From the NCBI GenBank assembly GCA_023410595.1, contig JAEYPO010000001.1:1-64000 (forward strand): DNA of 64,000 bases, given 5' to 3'. Positions 8,690-16,315 of the stretch are shown one piece after another. A model generated the notes under the pieces. It did no database searches, had not been told where the DNA came from, and saw only the letters and a program-made list of their open reading frames with translations. Each line of letters begins with the position of its first letter. Positions within the stretch are counted from its first letter, which is position 1. Source of the DNA: Bacillota bacterium. Lineage in GTDB: Bacteria; Bacillota; Clostridia; Christensenellales; SZUA-584. Position numbers and translations under genes: made by a program.

Positions 8690-8791
8690 TCATATCCGCA
8701 AACATTTATATTTACCGTACGCAAAATATCCGAAGCCATAATAGCTCCGGCCGGTAAACATAAAGTTTCTGTTTGCAGATATGCCCGTCAT
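8690..8791 (-). CDS. Aromatic-rich leader peptide controlling the aro operon
   Basis: A 33-codon ORF between a strong promoter and the attenuator. Nine of 33 residues are aromatic: Phe at 10, 12, 20 and 23 and Tyr at 17, 18, 22, 25 and 28, including the run SYYGFGYFAYGKY, with no Trp. GGAGAG at 8796-8801 precedes the ATG by 4 bases. The stop codon overlaps the segment that can pair with the terminator arm. Inference: when charged tRNA-Phe or tRNA-Tyr is scarce, the ribosome stalls in the aromatic run and leaves the 3' segment free to form an antiterminator. When supply is good, the ribosome reaches the stop, covers that segment, and the terminator forms. The logic is that of E. coli pheA. It may not be stable as a protein. 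Confidence 0.8.
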   Translation of the reverse strand: MTGISANRNFMFTGRSYYGFGYFAYGKYKCLRI

Positions 8792-8816
8792 ATTGCTCTC
8801 CAAATATATTTGTATT

Positions 8817-8846
8817 ATTATATGCACTGCATGTCGTAAGAGTCAA
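8817..8846 (-). promoter_or_regulatory. Sigma-A-type promoter of the aro operon
   Basis: On the minus strand, TTGACT (8841-8846) and TATAAT (8817-8822) are separated by 18 bases. This places the transcript start about 20 bases before the leader peptide ATG. It is the only good promoter seen ahead of aroF, and the downstream genes overlap or nearly abut, so all eight genes probably share it. Confidence 0.8.
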
Positions 8847-8893
8847 GAAGAAAATGAAATGAAATTGCTGAATTCTGCAAAAGTTCCTTGAGA

Positions 8894-9730
8894 TCAGAAC
8901 CATCCAATTAATATTATTATGAAGGAAAACAATAAGCTAAATATATTTGCTGTAACAGCATATAGCACTATCCTGTTTTTCTTCTCATGCCGGAGTAGTT
9001 TTTTATAAACAAAACTCTCAATAATAATAATTAGAACCTCTGTTAGCCCAAACAGCAGAAGATACGCGAATTCACCTAAGAAGATCATTACAAATGCCAT
9101 AGAACCAATTAAAAAGACTTGCGTGCATAGGTTAACAATAATAAAAGGCTTCCAATTGTATTTAAGCCTAAACCCAAACAGGAGCATTATGATTCCTTCG
9201 ATAATTATTGTAGCTGTAAACGTTTTTAAAAACTGAAGCAGCCAGTCAACTAAAACGCTTTCACCCTCTGAAGATATTTCCATTGTTTTATAATCAAGGT
9301 ATATAGTATCGGAAAATTTCATTCTTCGATAAATTTGTGATACATGAATTTTACCATCTGAAGTGACGATAATAATTTTAAATACAGAAGGAACTTGGCT
9401 GAGTTTATGTAATCCATAACCATTACTAAAAGTACCTGTCAAACCGCCGCGTATACCACCGAGCCAACTTCCCTGGTGTGTCATAGTTGCCTTAAATCCG
9501 TCGCCCTCATAGTCCCATAACAAGCGATACATATATTCATTTAAAGCGTTTGGTTTGTATTCACCGTCCATGCCATACTCACCGACAGTGAGCAAATCCA
9601 AATAATAAAATTCATCAGGAGCATTTTTGACATAGATATCAAGAGAAGATTTTGGGCCGAAATCCGCTAACGCAGTTCCCGGAAGAAGAAAAATCAGCAG
9701 TATTAAGAACGTAAAAGAAAGCTTCTTCAT
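8894..9730 (-). CDS. Exported, membrane-anchored protein of unknown function
   Basis: 278 residues, not recognised as a named family. The N terminus is a clear signal peptide (KK, hydrophobic stretch to GTALA, residues 1-22). An extracytoplasmic part of about 140 residues follows (DIYVKNAPDEFYYLDLL, several Gly-rich turns). The C-terminal third has four hydrophobic segments (about 165-190, 196-215, 218-240, 255-277) with short charged loops. GGAG precedes the ATG. The gene and its flanks (about 8870-9900) are clearly more AT-rich than their neighbours, which suggests later acquisition. It is transcribed toward the aro promoter and ends about 50 bases upstream of it. A sensor or bacteriocin-immunity-like role is possible but unsupported. 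Confidence 0.7.
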   Translation of the reverse strand: MKKLSFTFLILLIFLLPGTALADFGPKSSLDIYVKNAPDEFYYLDLLTVGEYGMDGEYKPNALNEYMYRLLWDYEGDGFKATMTHQGSWLGGIRGGLTGTFSNGYGLHKLSQVPSVFKIIIVTSDGKIHVSQIYRRMKFSDTIYLDYKTMEISSEGESVLVDWLLQFLKTFTATIIIEGIIMLLFGFRLKYNWKPFIIVNLCTQVFLIGSMAFVMIFLGEFAYLLLFGLTEVLIIIIESFVYKKLLRHEKKNRIVLYAVTANIFSLLFSFIIILIGWF

Positions 9731-9880
9731 TATATCTCCGTTACTTCATTTATGCATCTGTTTTTGATAACAACGACATACTGCCAGCAGGTATTGTTTC
9801 AACAACCATATTATAACAATTATAAAATATTGTCAACGCGGTAAGACATATATCCGCCGGAAAAACACCAAAATCAACAC

Positions 9881-9909
9881 TTGCCTTGTTTTTTGCGTTG
9901 TGTTATAAT
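9881..9909 (+). promoter_or_regulatory. Promoter of rplS
   Basis: TTGCCT (9881-9886) and TATAAT (9904-9909) lie 17 bases apart, with an extended -10 TG at 9901-9902. Transcription would begin near 9916, giving a leader of about 120 bases before rplS. Confidence 0.85.
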
Positions 9910-9915
9910 TCCAGA

Positions 9916-10022
9916 GTTGATTTAGGGCGGTCCGCTTTTCGCATCCTTATTTTTTGGATGACAGACCGATTATGAACGCCTGGAGTCCGCCCGGAATGAT
10001 GTTTCGGGTATTCCGAAGACAA
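9916..10022 (+). ncRNA. Structured 5' leader of rplS (L19-leader-like)
   Basis: The leader has a long-range pairing of GGGCGG (9925-9930) with CCGCCC (9987-9992), enclosing a hairpin GCATCC (9941-9946)/GGATG (9956-9960). This layout resembles the L19 leader known from Bacillota, in which free L19 is thought to bind its own mRNA. I judged it by eye from pairing and position only. A covariance search would settle it. An open frame through it starting at 9954 is not needed, because rplS has its own start. Confidence 0.5.
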
Positions 10023-10037
10023 GGAGGAATCAGCAAA

Positions 10038-10382
10038 ATGGATAACGTCATTAAGGCCGTTGAAAAAGAACACATGCGCACCGATCTGCCCCAAATCAGC
10101 GTGGGCGACACCGTTAAGGTACTCGTCAAGGTCGTTGAAGGCACGAGGGAGAGGATCCAGACATTCGAAGGATACGTTATCGCCATGAAAAACGGCGGTA
10201 TCCGCGAGATGATAACCGTACGCCGCGTTTCGTTCGGCGTCGGCATAGAGCGCACGTTCCCTATCCACTCGCCCAAGATAGCGGGCATAGAGATAGTGAG
10301 GCACAACAAGACGAGACGTTCAAAGCTTTACTTCCTGCGCGAACGCGCCGGCAAAGCCGCGAAGCTCAAAGAAAAGAGATAA
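10038..10382 (+). CDS. rplS: 50S ribosomal protein L19
   Basis: 114 residues, normal length. Located at the 30S-50S interface of the ribosome. Family signatures: VEKEHMRTDLPQISVGDTVKV, RIQTFEGYVIA, RRVSFGVGIERTFPIHSPKI, and the basic C terminus RRSKLYFLRERAGKAAKLKEK. The ATG is preceded by AAGGAGG at a spacing of 10. It is the start of the conserved rplS-rbgA-rnhB segment, but here a MATE gene and a MerR-type gene on the opposite strand are inserted after it. Confidence 0.97.
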   Translation: MDNVIKAVEKEHMRTDLPQISVGDTVKVLVKVVEGTRERIQTFEGYVIAMKNGGIREMITVRRVSFGVGIERTFPIHSPKIAGIEIVRHNKTRRSKLYFLRERAGKAAKLKEKR

Positions 10383-10385
10383 TTA

Positions 10386-10412
10386 CAAAAAGAGCCTTAA
10401 AGGCTCTTTTTT
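10386..10412 (+). terminator. Intrinsic terminator after rplS
   Basis: AGAGCCT (10391-10397) pairs with AGGCTCT (10401-10407) around a 3-base loop and is followed by six T. It starts 4 bases after the rplS stop, making rplS a single-gene transcript. Confidence 0.9.
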
Positions 10413-10438
10413 AGTTTGATAACGGGTCCCCATAGCTT

Positions 10439-10465
10439 GTAGGGAACGACCCCTGTGTCGTTCCG
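10439..10465. repeat. 27-base palindromic repeat, copy A
   Basis: Arms GGAACGAC and GTCGTTCC flank CCCTGT. An identical 27-base copy lies at 31651-31677. It sits in a gene-free stretch (10413-10587) that otherwise shows a partial 'acgggtcccca' repeat at about 10422-10433 and nothing more. Confidence 0.75.
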
Positions 10466-10587
10466 GCTGTTTTTGCATCCGTTTCTGCGGCGTGTTCGAC
10501 GCATAATAATTCGAAGGGAGCGAGCAACCTGAAATTCTAAGCTAATAAACTGTTTGATCTCGGTCCTTCCGCGCACAACCGCTCCTT

Positions 10588-11985
10588 TTACTGCGCGCCC
10601 GCGGCCACGGCAGCCGCCTCCGTCGGCATTTTGCCAAAAGAAGCGCGTACCATCAGCACGCCTAGCAAGCCGCCGAGCAGACTGCCTCCCGCCACCGCAA
10701 ACCATACCGTTTCCGCCGTGGCGCCGAATATTAGCTGAAGTATGAGCAGCGCCGCTATGGGGAGCAGGAGCATGCGCAGCAGCATGACCGTCATGGATGC
10801 GACTGAGCGCTCTACCGCCTGCAGCGCCGATCCTGAGCAAAGCCCCAGCACCGAGCCCGCCACCGCCGCTATGGTAAACCAGTAAACCTGTTTCAGCGCC
10901 AGCGAGATTACCTCGCCGTTTTCGGACATCGTGGCAAACAGCGGCCGCGCCAGCAGCATATACAGTATTCCCACAGATACGGATATGACCATATTCAGTA
11001 TGGTGCCTCTTTTGAAAGCTGCGCGCATGCCTGGGATGTCTCCCGCGCCGTAGCTCTGGCCCACCATTATGGAAAGCCCTATGGAAAACGCGAGCGTGGG
11101 TGTGAGCAGTATGCCGTCGAACCTGCTTACGATGGTGTACGACTGCATGAACGTTTCGCTGATGGAGCCGACGAACCAGTTTACTACGGCAAACGAGGCG
11201 GAAAGTATGACAAAGCTCAGGCTCTGGGGCATGCCGAGCTTCAATATCCGCTTTATTACGCCGAAGTCAAAGCGCGAGCCTTTGTCCGCCGCTCTCCTGT
11301 CTTTAAGCATCATTACGGCGGCGTAGGCGAATATCAGCACCTGCGCTATAGACGTCGTCATAGCCGCGCCCTTGACGCCCAGTCCGAAAACGAATATGAA
11401 TATTGGGTCGAGAATGGCGTTTATGCCGGTGGCAATAGACGTCGCCAGCCCGATATGCTTTGTCCTGCCCTCTCCCTGCAGCACGGCGAGATACGACTGT
11501 CCGCAGAAGAGAAACAGCACGCCCGGCATGTACCACGTAATATACTCTGAAGCGTAGCCCCTCGCCGATTGAGAGATTCCCGAACCCGACAGCGCGCTTA
11601 TAAGGCCGCCCTGAAAAGCATACACCAGAGCGACAATAACAAGGCTGAGCGCAAAGCTTAACCCCAAGCCGTTCTTCGCGGCGCTTCTTGTACAGGCTGA
11701 GTCGTTCCTGCCCGCCGAGATGGCGACTATCGTGGCTATGCCCGCGCTTACGCCCTGGGCGAGCGCCACCAGCAAAAACGTTATGGGGTAAGCCAGCCCG
11801 ACGCCGCTGACGAGCCCCGTATCCTGCGGGTTTATCCTCGCTATCCAGAACATATCGAGCAGCGAGCAGACCAGCTCGAACACCATGCCGATGAGTATGG
11901 GAAGGGAAAGCTTTATAAGCTCCTTCTCGATGGCGAACCGTGGCTTTGCAAGCGCGGACTCGCCCGAAACACTTTTTTTCCGCAT
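10588..11985 (-). CDS. MATE-family multidrug/Na+ antiporter
   Basis: 465 residues with about 12 hydrophobic segments in two similar halves, as in the MATE (NorM/DinF-like) exporters. Signature areas are KLSLPILIGMVFELVCSLLDMFWIAR at the start of half one, GLAYPITFLLVALAQGVSAG, the GEGRTKHIGLA loop, and the second half beginning ILKLGMPQSLSF. It probably exports cationic drugs or metabolites using an ion gradient, but the substrate cannot be read from sequence. The chosen ATG has GGAGG 5 bases upstream, and the frame extends to 12015 without support. Same strand as and just downstream of the MerR-type gene, which is a likely regulator. Confidence 0.9.
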   Translation of the reverse strand: MRKKSVSGESALAKPRFAIEKELIKLSLPILIGMVFELVCSLLDMFWIARINPQDTGLVSGVGLAYPITFLLVALAQGVSAGIATIVAISAGRNDSACTRSAAKNGLGLSFALSLVIVALVYAFQGGLISALSGSGISQSARGYASEYITWYMPGVLFLFCGQSYLAVLQGEGRTKHIGLATSIATGINAILDPIFIFVFGLGVKGAAMTTSIAQVLIFAYAAVMMLKDRRAADKGSRFDFGVIKRILKLGMPQSLSFVILSASFAVVNWFVGSISETFMQSYTIVSRFDGILLTPTLAFSIGLSIMVGQSYGAGDIPGMRAAFKRGTILNMVISVSVGILYMLLARPLFATMSENGEVISLALKQVYWFTIAAVAGSVLGLCSGSALQAVERSVASMTVMLLRMLLLPIAALLILQLIFGATAETVWFAVAGGSLLGGLLGVLMVRASFGKMPTEAAAVAAGAQ

Positions 11986-12013
11986 ATATACCTCCAAAAT
12001 AAGTTCTGGAGGC

Positions 12014-12048
12014 ATTATACGGAATTTATTAACACTGGTGGTATAGTG
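12014..12048 (-). promoter_or_regulatory. Possible promoter and operator of the MATE gene
   Basis: On the minus strand a TATAAT lies at 12014-12019, and upstream an inverted repeat CACT-N8-AGTG (12033-12048) overlaps where a -35 would fall. MerR regulators bind dyads in unusually long promoter spacers. Here the dyad is slightly too far upstream for the standard model, so the assignment is tentative. Confidence 0.35.
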
Positions 12049-12055
12049 GAGGGTT

Positions 12056-12811
12056 TTAGCTTTCGTTCATTTTCTCAAGCTGCGATATGACGTCGTGCGC
12101 GTCCGCTTCCGACTGTATCAGCGTGGATATCCATCTGTCGGTGGCGCATACGACGTCCTCTTCGGGCGGCGGCGTGTCCATAACGTATCTTATGTCTTTG
12201 CGGCTGCCCCTGTCGACATGCGAGAACATACGCACAAGGGCCATCATGCTGTAATTCGCGTTCCTGAGCGTGCGTATTATTTTAAGCCTGTTTATTTCGG
12301 CGGGGCCGTACATACGGTAGCCGTTACCGGCCCGGGGTATGTTTATAAGGCCGTTTCTTTCCCAGTCGCGCAGTACGTCGGCTGTAACGTTAAGCAGCGT
12401 CGCTACGTCGCCGCGCTTATAATATATATCGCCGCTTCCCCCGGATTCGCCGCGTGCCCATTTTTGAGCAAGGGCGAGCGCTTCTTCCGCCTTCTCCCGC
12501 TCGTTACGTATATGCTCAAGAAAACCGCGCGCCATACAAAGCGCCTGCTTAAGGTCGCCGCCTGCGGCAGTTCTTACAAGCGCCGCAGCACGTCTGCGTA
12601 TGCCGCCCTCTACGAAGTCGCAGCGAAACGCCATTCTGGCAAGCTGCATATGCGCTATGTGACTGTCGCCGAATACCCTGTAGCCGTTGCTTTGGCGGGG
12701 AACGGGCGGCAGAAATCCCCACTGCTCATACAGTCTGACAGTGTTGGGGTGTACTCCTGCTATACGCGCGACCTGCGACGTGCTATATGTTTGCTGCAGG
12801 CGTTTGTTCAT
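12056..12811 (-). CDS. Transcription regulator with two MerR-type DNA-binding domains
   Basis: 251 residues. Residues about 9-65 are a MerR helix-turn-helix plus wing (YSTSQVARIAGVHPNTVRLYEQ, then NGYRVFG). A helical, charged linker follows (about 85-125). Residues about 130-195 are a second MerR domain (RGDVATLLNVTADVLRDWE, NGLI, NGYRMYGPAEI, LRNANYSMMALVRMF). No conserved metal-binding Cys motif is seen in the C terminus. A single chain with two DNA-reading heads could recognise a dyad as a monomer. AGGAG lies 5 bases before the ATG, and the frame to 13024 is only an open extension. It lies 70 bases upstream of the MATE gene on the same strand, and divergent from rbgA. Confidence 0.88.
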   Translation of the reverse strand: MNKRLQQTYSTSQVARIAGVHPNTVRLYEQWGFLPPVPRQSNGYRVFGDSHIAHMQLARMAFRCDFVEGGIRRRAAALVRTAAGGDLKQALCMARGFLEHIRNEREKAEEALALAQKWARGESGGSGDIYYKRGDVATLLNVTADVLRDWERNGLINIPRAGNGYRMYGPAEINRLKIIRTLRNANYSMMALVRMFSHVDRGSRKDIRYVMDTPPPEEDVVCATDRWISTLIQSEADAHDVISQLEKMNES

Positions 12812-12997
12812 AACAGCTCCTTTACAGATAGATAATATAACACATACGGCAGTTTTCCAATGCCTTAAGCCGCAGCAGAGTTGTAAAAATGTTATACGCG
12901 CAGGGAACAAAACTATCTTCCCGTCCGTTTTATGATATAATAGGCGAATAGCAAGGGAGGGGTTCTGCTCCTGCCCGTAAATACCTTTGAGGTGAAA

Positions 12998-13831
12998 TTG
13001 GACATACAGTGGTACCCCGGGCATATGGCTAAGGCCAAAAGGCAGCTCGGTGAAAAACTTAAGCTGATAGACGTAGCGGTGATAGTTGTGGACGCGCGCG
13101 CTCCATTGAGCACTTTTAATCCCGACCTTTTAAGCATGCTTGCGGGCAAGGAGCGCATCGTGCTGCTCAACAAGGCCGACCTCGCGGACGAAGAGAAAAC
13201 TTCGGAATGGGTAAAGTATTACGCAAAGGACTATATTGCGCTGCCATTCAGCGCAATAAGCTCTAAAAAGGACGCGCTTATTAAAGCGATAAACAAGGCC
13301 GCGGCGCCCGTCGTTAAACGCTATGCCGAGAGGGGCATGCGCAAGACGGTGCGCGTGCTGGTTTGCGGCATACCCAACTCGGGAAAATCCGCCGTCATCA
13401 ACCGCCTCATAGGCCGCAGCTCCGCCAAGGCGGGCGACAAGCCGGGCGTTACGAAAGGCCTTCAGTGGCTGAGGCTGTCGGATAGTATAGAGCTGCTCGA
13501 TTCTCCCGGACTGCTATGGCCTAAGATAGAATCGGAAGCGAGCGCCGTCAATATAGCGGTAACGGGCTGCCTTAAGCAAGAGATAACGGACACAGTCGCG
13601 CTGTCGCTCAAGCTTATAGAGCTTTTGAAAGTCGCCGCTCCGGGCACCATAAGCACAAGATACGGCACAGATGAGGGCGAATCCCGCACTGTTCTGGAAA
13701 GTATATGCAGAAAAAGAGGATTTTTGCTTAAGGAAGGCGAAATTAATATGGAGAGGGGCTCTAAAACGCTGCTCGACGAATTCAAAGGAGGAAAGCTCGG
13801 GAGGATAACGCTCGAGACCCCCCCGTTATGA
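12998..13831 (+). CDS. rbgA: Ribosome biogenesis GTPase A
   Basis: Circularly permuted GTPase needed for late 50S subunit assembly in Bacillota. 277 residues. Motif order is permuted as expected: NKAD (G4) near residue 58, SAISSKK (G5-like), then GIPNSGKSAVINRL (G1/P-loop, about 120), DKPGVTKG (G2), DSPG (G3). N terminus IQWYPGHMAKAKRQL is the family signature. The TTG start is chosen because GAGGTGA ends just 3 bases before it; a GTG at 12992 is in frame but lies inside that site. A TATAAT at 12936-12941 may be the -10. First gene of the coupled trio rbgA-rnhB-yraN. Confidence 0.95.
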   Translation: MDIQWYPGHMAKAKRQLGEKLKLIDVAVIVVDARAPLSTFNPDLLSMLAGKERIVLLNKADLADEEKTSEWVKYYAKDYIALPFSAISSKKDALIKAINKAAAPVVKRYAERGMRKTVRVLVCGIPNSGKSAVINRLIGRSSAKAGDKPGVTKGLQWLRLSDSIELLDSPGLLWPKIESEASAVNIAVTGCLKQEITDTVALSLKLIELLKVAAPGTISTRYGTDEGESRTVLESICRKRGFLLKEGEINMERGSKTLLDEFKGGKLGRITLETPPL

Positions 13832-14466
13832 TTGACGAAGCGAAAGAGGCGCAAAGGCTCATAGCTATGAGCCGGTATGAAAAACCTTACTGGGACAAGG
13901 GGCTGCTCGTTGCGGGCGTGGACGAAGCCGGACGCGGGCCGCTCGCGGGGCCGTGCGTCGCCGCGGCGGTCGTAATGCCCCCGGGGCTGCTCATACCCGG
14001 AGTAAACGATTCAAAGAAGCTCTCCGAGAAGAAGCGGGGAGAGCTTTATACTCTCATCACCGCGCAGGCTATCTGCTTCGCGGTGGGCGTTTCCGACAGC
14101 GGCACAATAGACAGGATAAACATACTGAACGCTGCTAAAAAGGCGTTTGCCGAGGCAATAAATTCGCTGCGCGTTACGCCGGGCTACGTGTTCTGCGACA
14201 GGATAGGCGGCATAAACGTGGACTTGCCGTACGAGGAGATAACGGGCGGAGACCGGCTGTGCTACAGTATAGCCGCGGCTTCGATAATAGCGAAGGAAAC
14301 GAGGGACGCCGTAATGCGCGACTACGCCGTGCTTTACCCGCAGTACGGGTTTGACAGGCACAAGGGTTACGCCACGAAAGAGCACTTTGACTGCATCGTA
14401 AGGTACGGCGCGTGCGAGATACACAGAGCTTCGTTTCTGAGGAAACTGTATGAACAACAGGGCTAA
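13828..14466 (+). CDS. rnhB: Ribonuclease HII
   Basis: Cleaves RNA in RNA-DNA hybrids and single ribonucleotides in DNA. 212 residues. Catalytic motif I VAGVDEAGRGPLAGPCVAAAV gives the first Asp and Glu; NDSKKLSEKKR follows; the third acidic residue is in CDRIGG and the fourth in SIIAKETRDAVM. Start overlaps the rbgA stop by 4 bases (ATGA) and the end overlaps yraN by 17 bases. The gene order rbgA-rnhB-yraN is widespread in Bacillota. Confidence 0.97.
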   Translation: MIDEAKEAQRLIAMSRYEKPYWDKGLLVAGVDEAGRGPLAGPCVAAAVVMPPGLLIPGVNDSKKLSEKKRGELYTLITAQAICFAVGVSDSGTIDRINILNAAKKAFAEAINSLRVTPGYVFCDRIGGINVDLPYEEITGGDRLCYSIAAASIIAKETRDAVMRDYAVLYPQYGFDRHKGYATKEHFDCIVRYGACEIHRASFLRKLYEQQG

Positions 14467-14803
14467 AGGCAACGCGGGGGAGGCGCAGGCCGCCGCGTAT
14501 ATCGAACGGCAGGGGCACACGCTGCTTGCGCGCAACTACTACATGCGCGGCGGCGAGGTCGACATCATATTCGACGATAACGGCAGCACCGTGTTCTGCG
14601 AGGTTAAGACGAGAAGCCAGAGCCGTTACGGCACGCCCGCCGAGGCGGTCGGCAGGCGCAAGATACAGCGCATATGCAAAGCGGCCCTTGACTACGCGTC
14701 AGTCAATAAAAACGTTGATGAAAAATACAGATTTGATATAATAGAGGTCGATAACGGCAGAATAAACCATATCAGGAACGCATTTGAGTTTATTGAGCCC
14801 TAG
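14450..14803 (+). CDS. yraN: YraN family (UPF0102) endonuclease-like protein
   Basis: 117 residues with the Holliday-junction-resolvase-like fold signature: KGNAGEAQAAAYIERQGHTLLARNYYMRGGEVDII, the D in GEVDII, and the catalytic-type EVKTR motif about 50 residues in. The family is thought to be nuclease-related, but the cellular role is unproven. Overlaps rnhB by 17 bases, so the two are translated together. Confidence 0.92.
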   Translation: MNNRAKGNAGEAQAAAYIERQGHTLLARNYYMRGGEVDIIFDDNGSTVFCEVKTRSQSRYGTPAEAVGRRKIQRICKAALDYASVNKNVDEKYRFDIIEVDNGRINHIRNAFEFIEP

Positions 14804-14824
14804 ATTTAGCGGAGCTGGTTTTAG

Positions 14825-16258
14825 ATGATTCGCAGGTTTGTATGTCTGCTGGTAGCAGCGTTGATAATATTGACATTCGGCGGTACTGCCCTGGCCGATA
14901 ACAGGCCTTCGCTGGCGACCCCTGCCCAGACGTCCGCCGCCACGGCGCTTACGGTAATAGTCACAGGGCTGTTTATCGCCGTGTGCGTTATGCTCGCTAT
15001 GCGCAGGCCGGAAACCGGAAGGGAGAACTTCTGGCCGCTGCTGCTCATTGCCGCGGTTGCCGCCGTAACGCTGCGCGTGTTCATAGCCGCGGTCTACCCC
15101 GGTTACGCGATAGATATGGGCTGCTTCCGGGCGTGGTCGCTCGCGGTATATGAGCACGGCCCTTCCGGATTTTACGCGTCTCTTAACTTCGCGGACTATC
15201 CGCCGGGATACATGTACGTACTCTGGGTGACGGGATTCCTTCGCAGCATATTCGGCATAAGCGATTCTTCCGCCGCGTTTACGGTGCTGCTTAAGCTGCC
15301 CTCCATAATATCGGAAGTCATAGCGGCGGTGTTCTTGTACAGAATAGCCTCCCATGAGGCGGGAAAAAAGTTCGCGCTGCTTTGCTCGCTGCTGCTGCTC
15401 TTTAACCCTGCCATGTTCTTCAACAGCTCCGTATGGGGCCAGATGGACGCCGTATTCACGCTGTTCGTCGTTTTAACGCTTTATCATCTTAAAAAGGAAC
15501 GGTATTTAGCGGGAGCGTTCTTCTTTGCGGTATCGCTGCTGCTAAAGCCGCAGGCTTTATTGTTTTTACCCGTCGTGGGGCTTGCGTATTTTTACGCGCT
15601 TTTTAAAAAGGGCGGGCTCGGCAAGGCCGTCGCGGGCATATTCGGAGGCCTTGCTATAATCGCCGCCGTCATATTTTTAGGCTCGCTGCCCTTTCAGGGA
15701 AATCAACCGACGTTCTGGATAATAGACAGGTATGCAAGCACTGTCGGCTCTTATCCGTACGCGACGCTGAACGCTTTCAACCTGTTCGCGCTCTCGGGCG
15801 GCAACTGGGCCGAAATCACCAAAACGTTTCTGATTTTTGATTACAAGACATGGGGCATGATATTCTTGGTCGTTATATGCGCGGCTATTGTGTTTCTGCA
15901 GTGGAGGACGAGAGACACAAGGCCGTACTTCGACTTGTCCGCGTTCCTTATAATATCTGTGTTCATGCTCATGCATATGGTGCACGAACGCTATATAGTC
16001 CCCGCGTGCGTGCTGCTCGTGTTTGCGTACGTGTATTCGCGCGACACTACGACGCTGGTATTCGCGGGCGCGTACTCAATATCGGCGCTGCTTAATCAGC
16101 TTGTCACGCTGTATGCCGATACTACTTCCGCTCCCGAAGCGCCGCTGCTCATTTTCTCGGCGGTGAATCTGGCGCTTTACCTCGTGTACGCGGTTGTTAC
16201 CATAAGAAAGCTCTCGAGCGGGAAGGTGCTCATAAAAAGCCCCGCACTGCTCGGATAA
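14825..16258 (+). CDS. GT-C-fold membrane glycosyltransferase (PMT/ArnT-like)
   Basis: 477 residues with about 11 hydrophobic segments. After an N-terminal signal-anchor, an early extracytoplasmic loop contains D-M-G-C-F-R-A-W and FADYPPGYMYVLW; the acidic residues and PPG in this first loop are typical of polyprenyl-phosphate-sugar dependent GT-C enzymes. Later come LLLLFNPAMFFNSSVWGQMD and MHMVHERYIVPA, which recall ArnT/mannosyltransferase relatives. It probably transfers a sugar from a lipid carrier outside the membrane. Acceptor and sugar are unknown. Followed by a PMT-type gene and a GtrA-like gene, suggesting one surface-glycosylation set. Confidence 0.75.
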   Translation: MIRRFVCLLVAALIILTFGGTALADNRPSLATPAQTSAATALTVIVTGLFIAVCVMLAMRRPETGRENFWPLLLIAAVAAVTLRVFIAAVYPGYAIDMGCFRAWSLAVYEHGPSGFYASLNFADYPPGYMYVLWVTGFLRSIFGISDSSAAFTVLLKLPSIISEVIAAVFLYRIASHEAGKKFALLCSLLLLFNPAMFFNSSVWGQMDAVFTLFVVLTLYHLKKERYLAGAFFFAVSLLLKPQALLFLPVVGLAYFYALFKKGGLGKAVAGIFGGLAIIAAVIFLGSLPFQGNQPTFWIIDRYASTVGSYPYATLNAFNLFALSGGNWAEITKTFLIFDYKTWGMIFLVVICAAIVFLQWRTRDTRPYFDLSAFLIISVFMLMHMVHERYIVPACVLLVFAYVYSRDTTTLVFAGAYSISALLNQLVTLYADTTSAPEAPLLIFSAVNLALYLVYAVVTIRKLSSGKVLIKSPALLG

Positions 16259-16263
16259 CGATA

Positions 16264-16298
16264 CCCCAAACGAGCCAATGCTTTTTTGGGGCGTAAAG
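16264..16298. repeat. CCCC(A)...(T)GGGG hairpin
   Basis: CCCCAAA pairs with TTTGGGG, followed by 'cgtaaag'. Related hairpins with the tail 'TGGGGTGTAAA' or similar lie at 25856, 35022 and 47839. There is no T run after it, so it is not a typical terminator for the + strand genes. Confidence 0.55.
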
Positions 16299-16315
16299 AA
16301 AGTTGACAGTGAAAG

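Noticed and set aside
8600..8850. T-box riboswitch before aroF
   Set aside because: I looked for the T-box AGGGTGGNACCGCG motif and stem I features and found none; the leader peptide and terminator explain the region better.
8712..8903. 63-residue minus-strand frame over the aro leader
   Set aside because: It is in another frame, has no ribosome-binding site and crosses the promoter; the 33-codon frame at 8690-8791 has the proper start and composition.
9903..10309. Minus-strand frames of 120-133 codons opposite rplS
   Set aside because: Antisense shadows of the rplS gene and its leader.
12812..13024. Long N-terminal extension of the MerR-type protein (frame open to 13024)
   Set aside because: The extension crosses the divergent rbgA promoter and start; AGGAG before the ATG at 12811 marks the real start.
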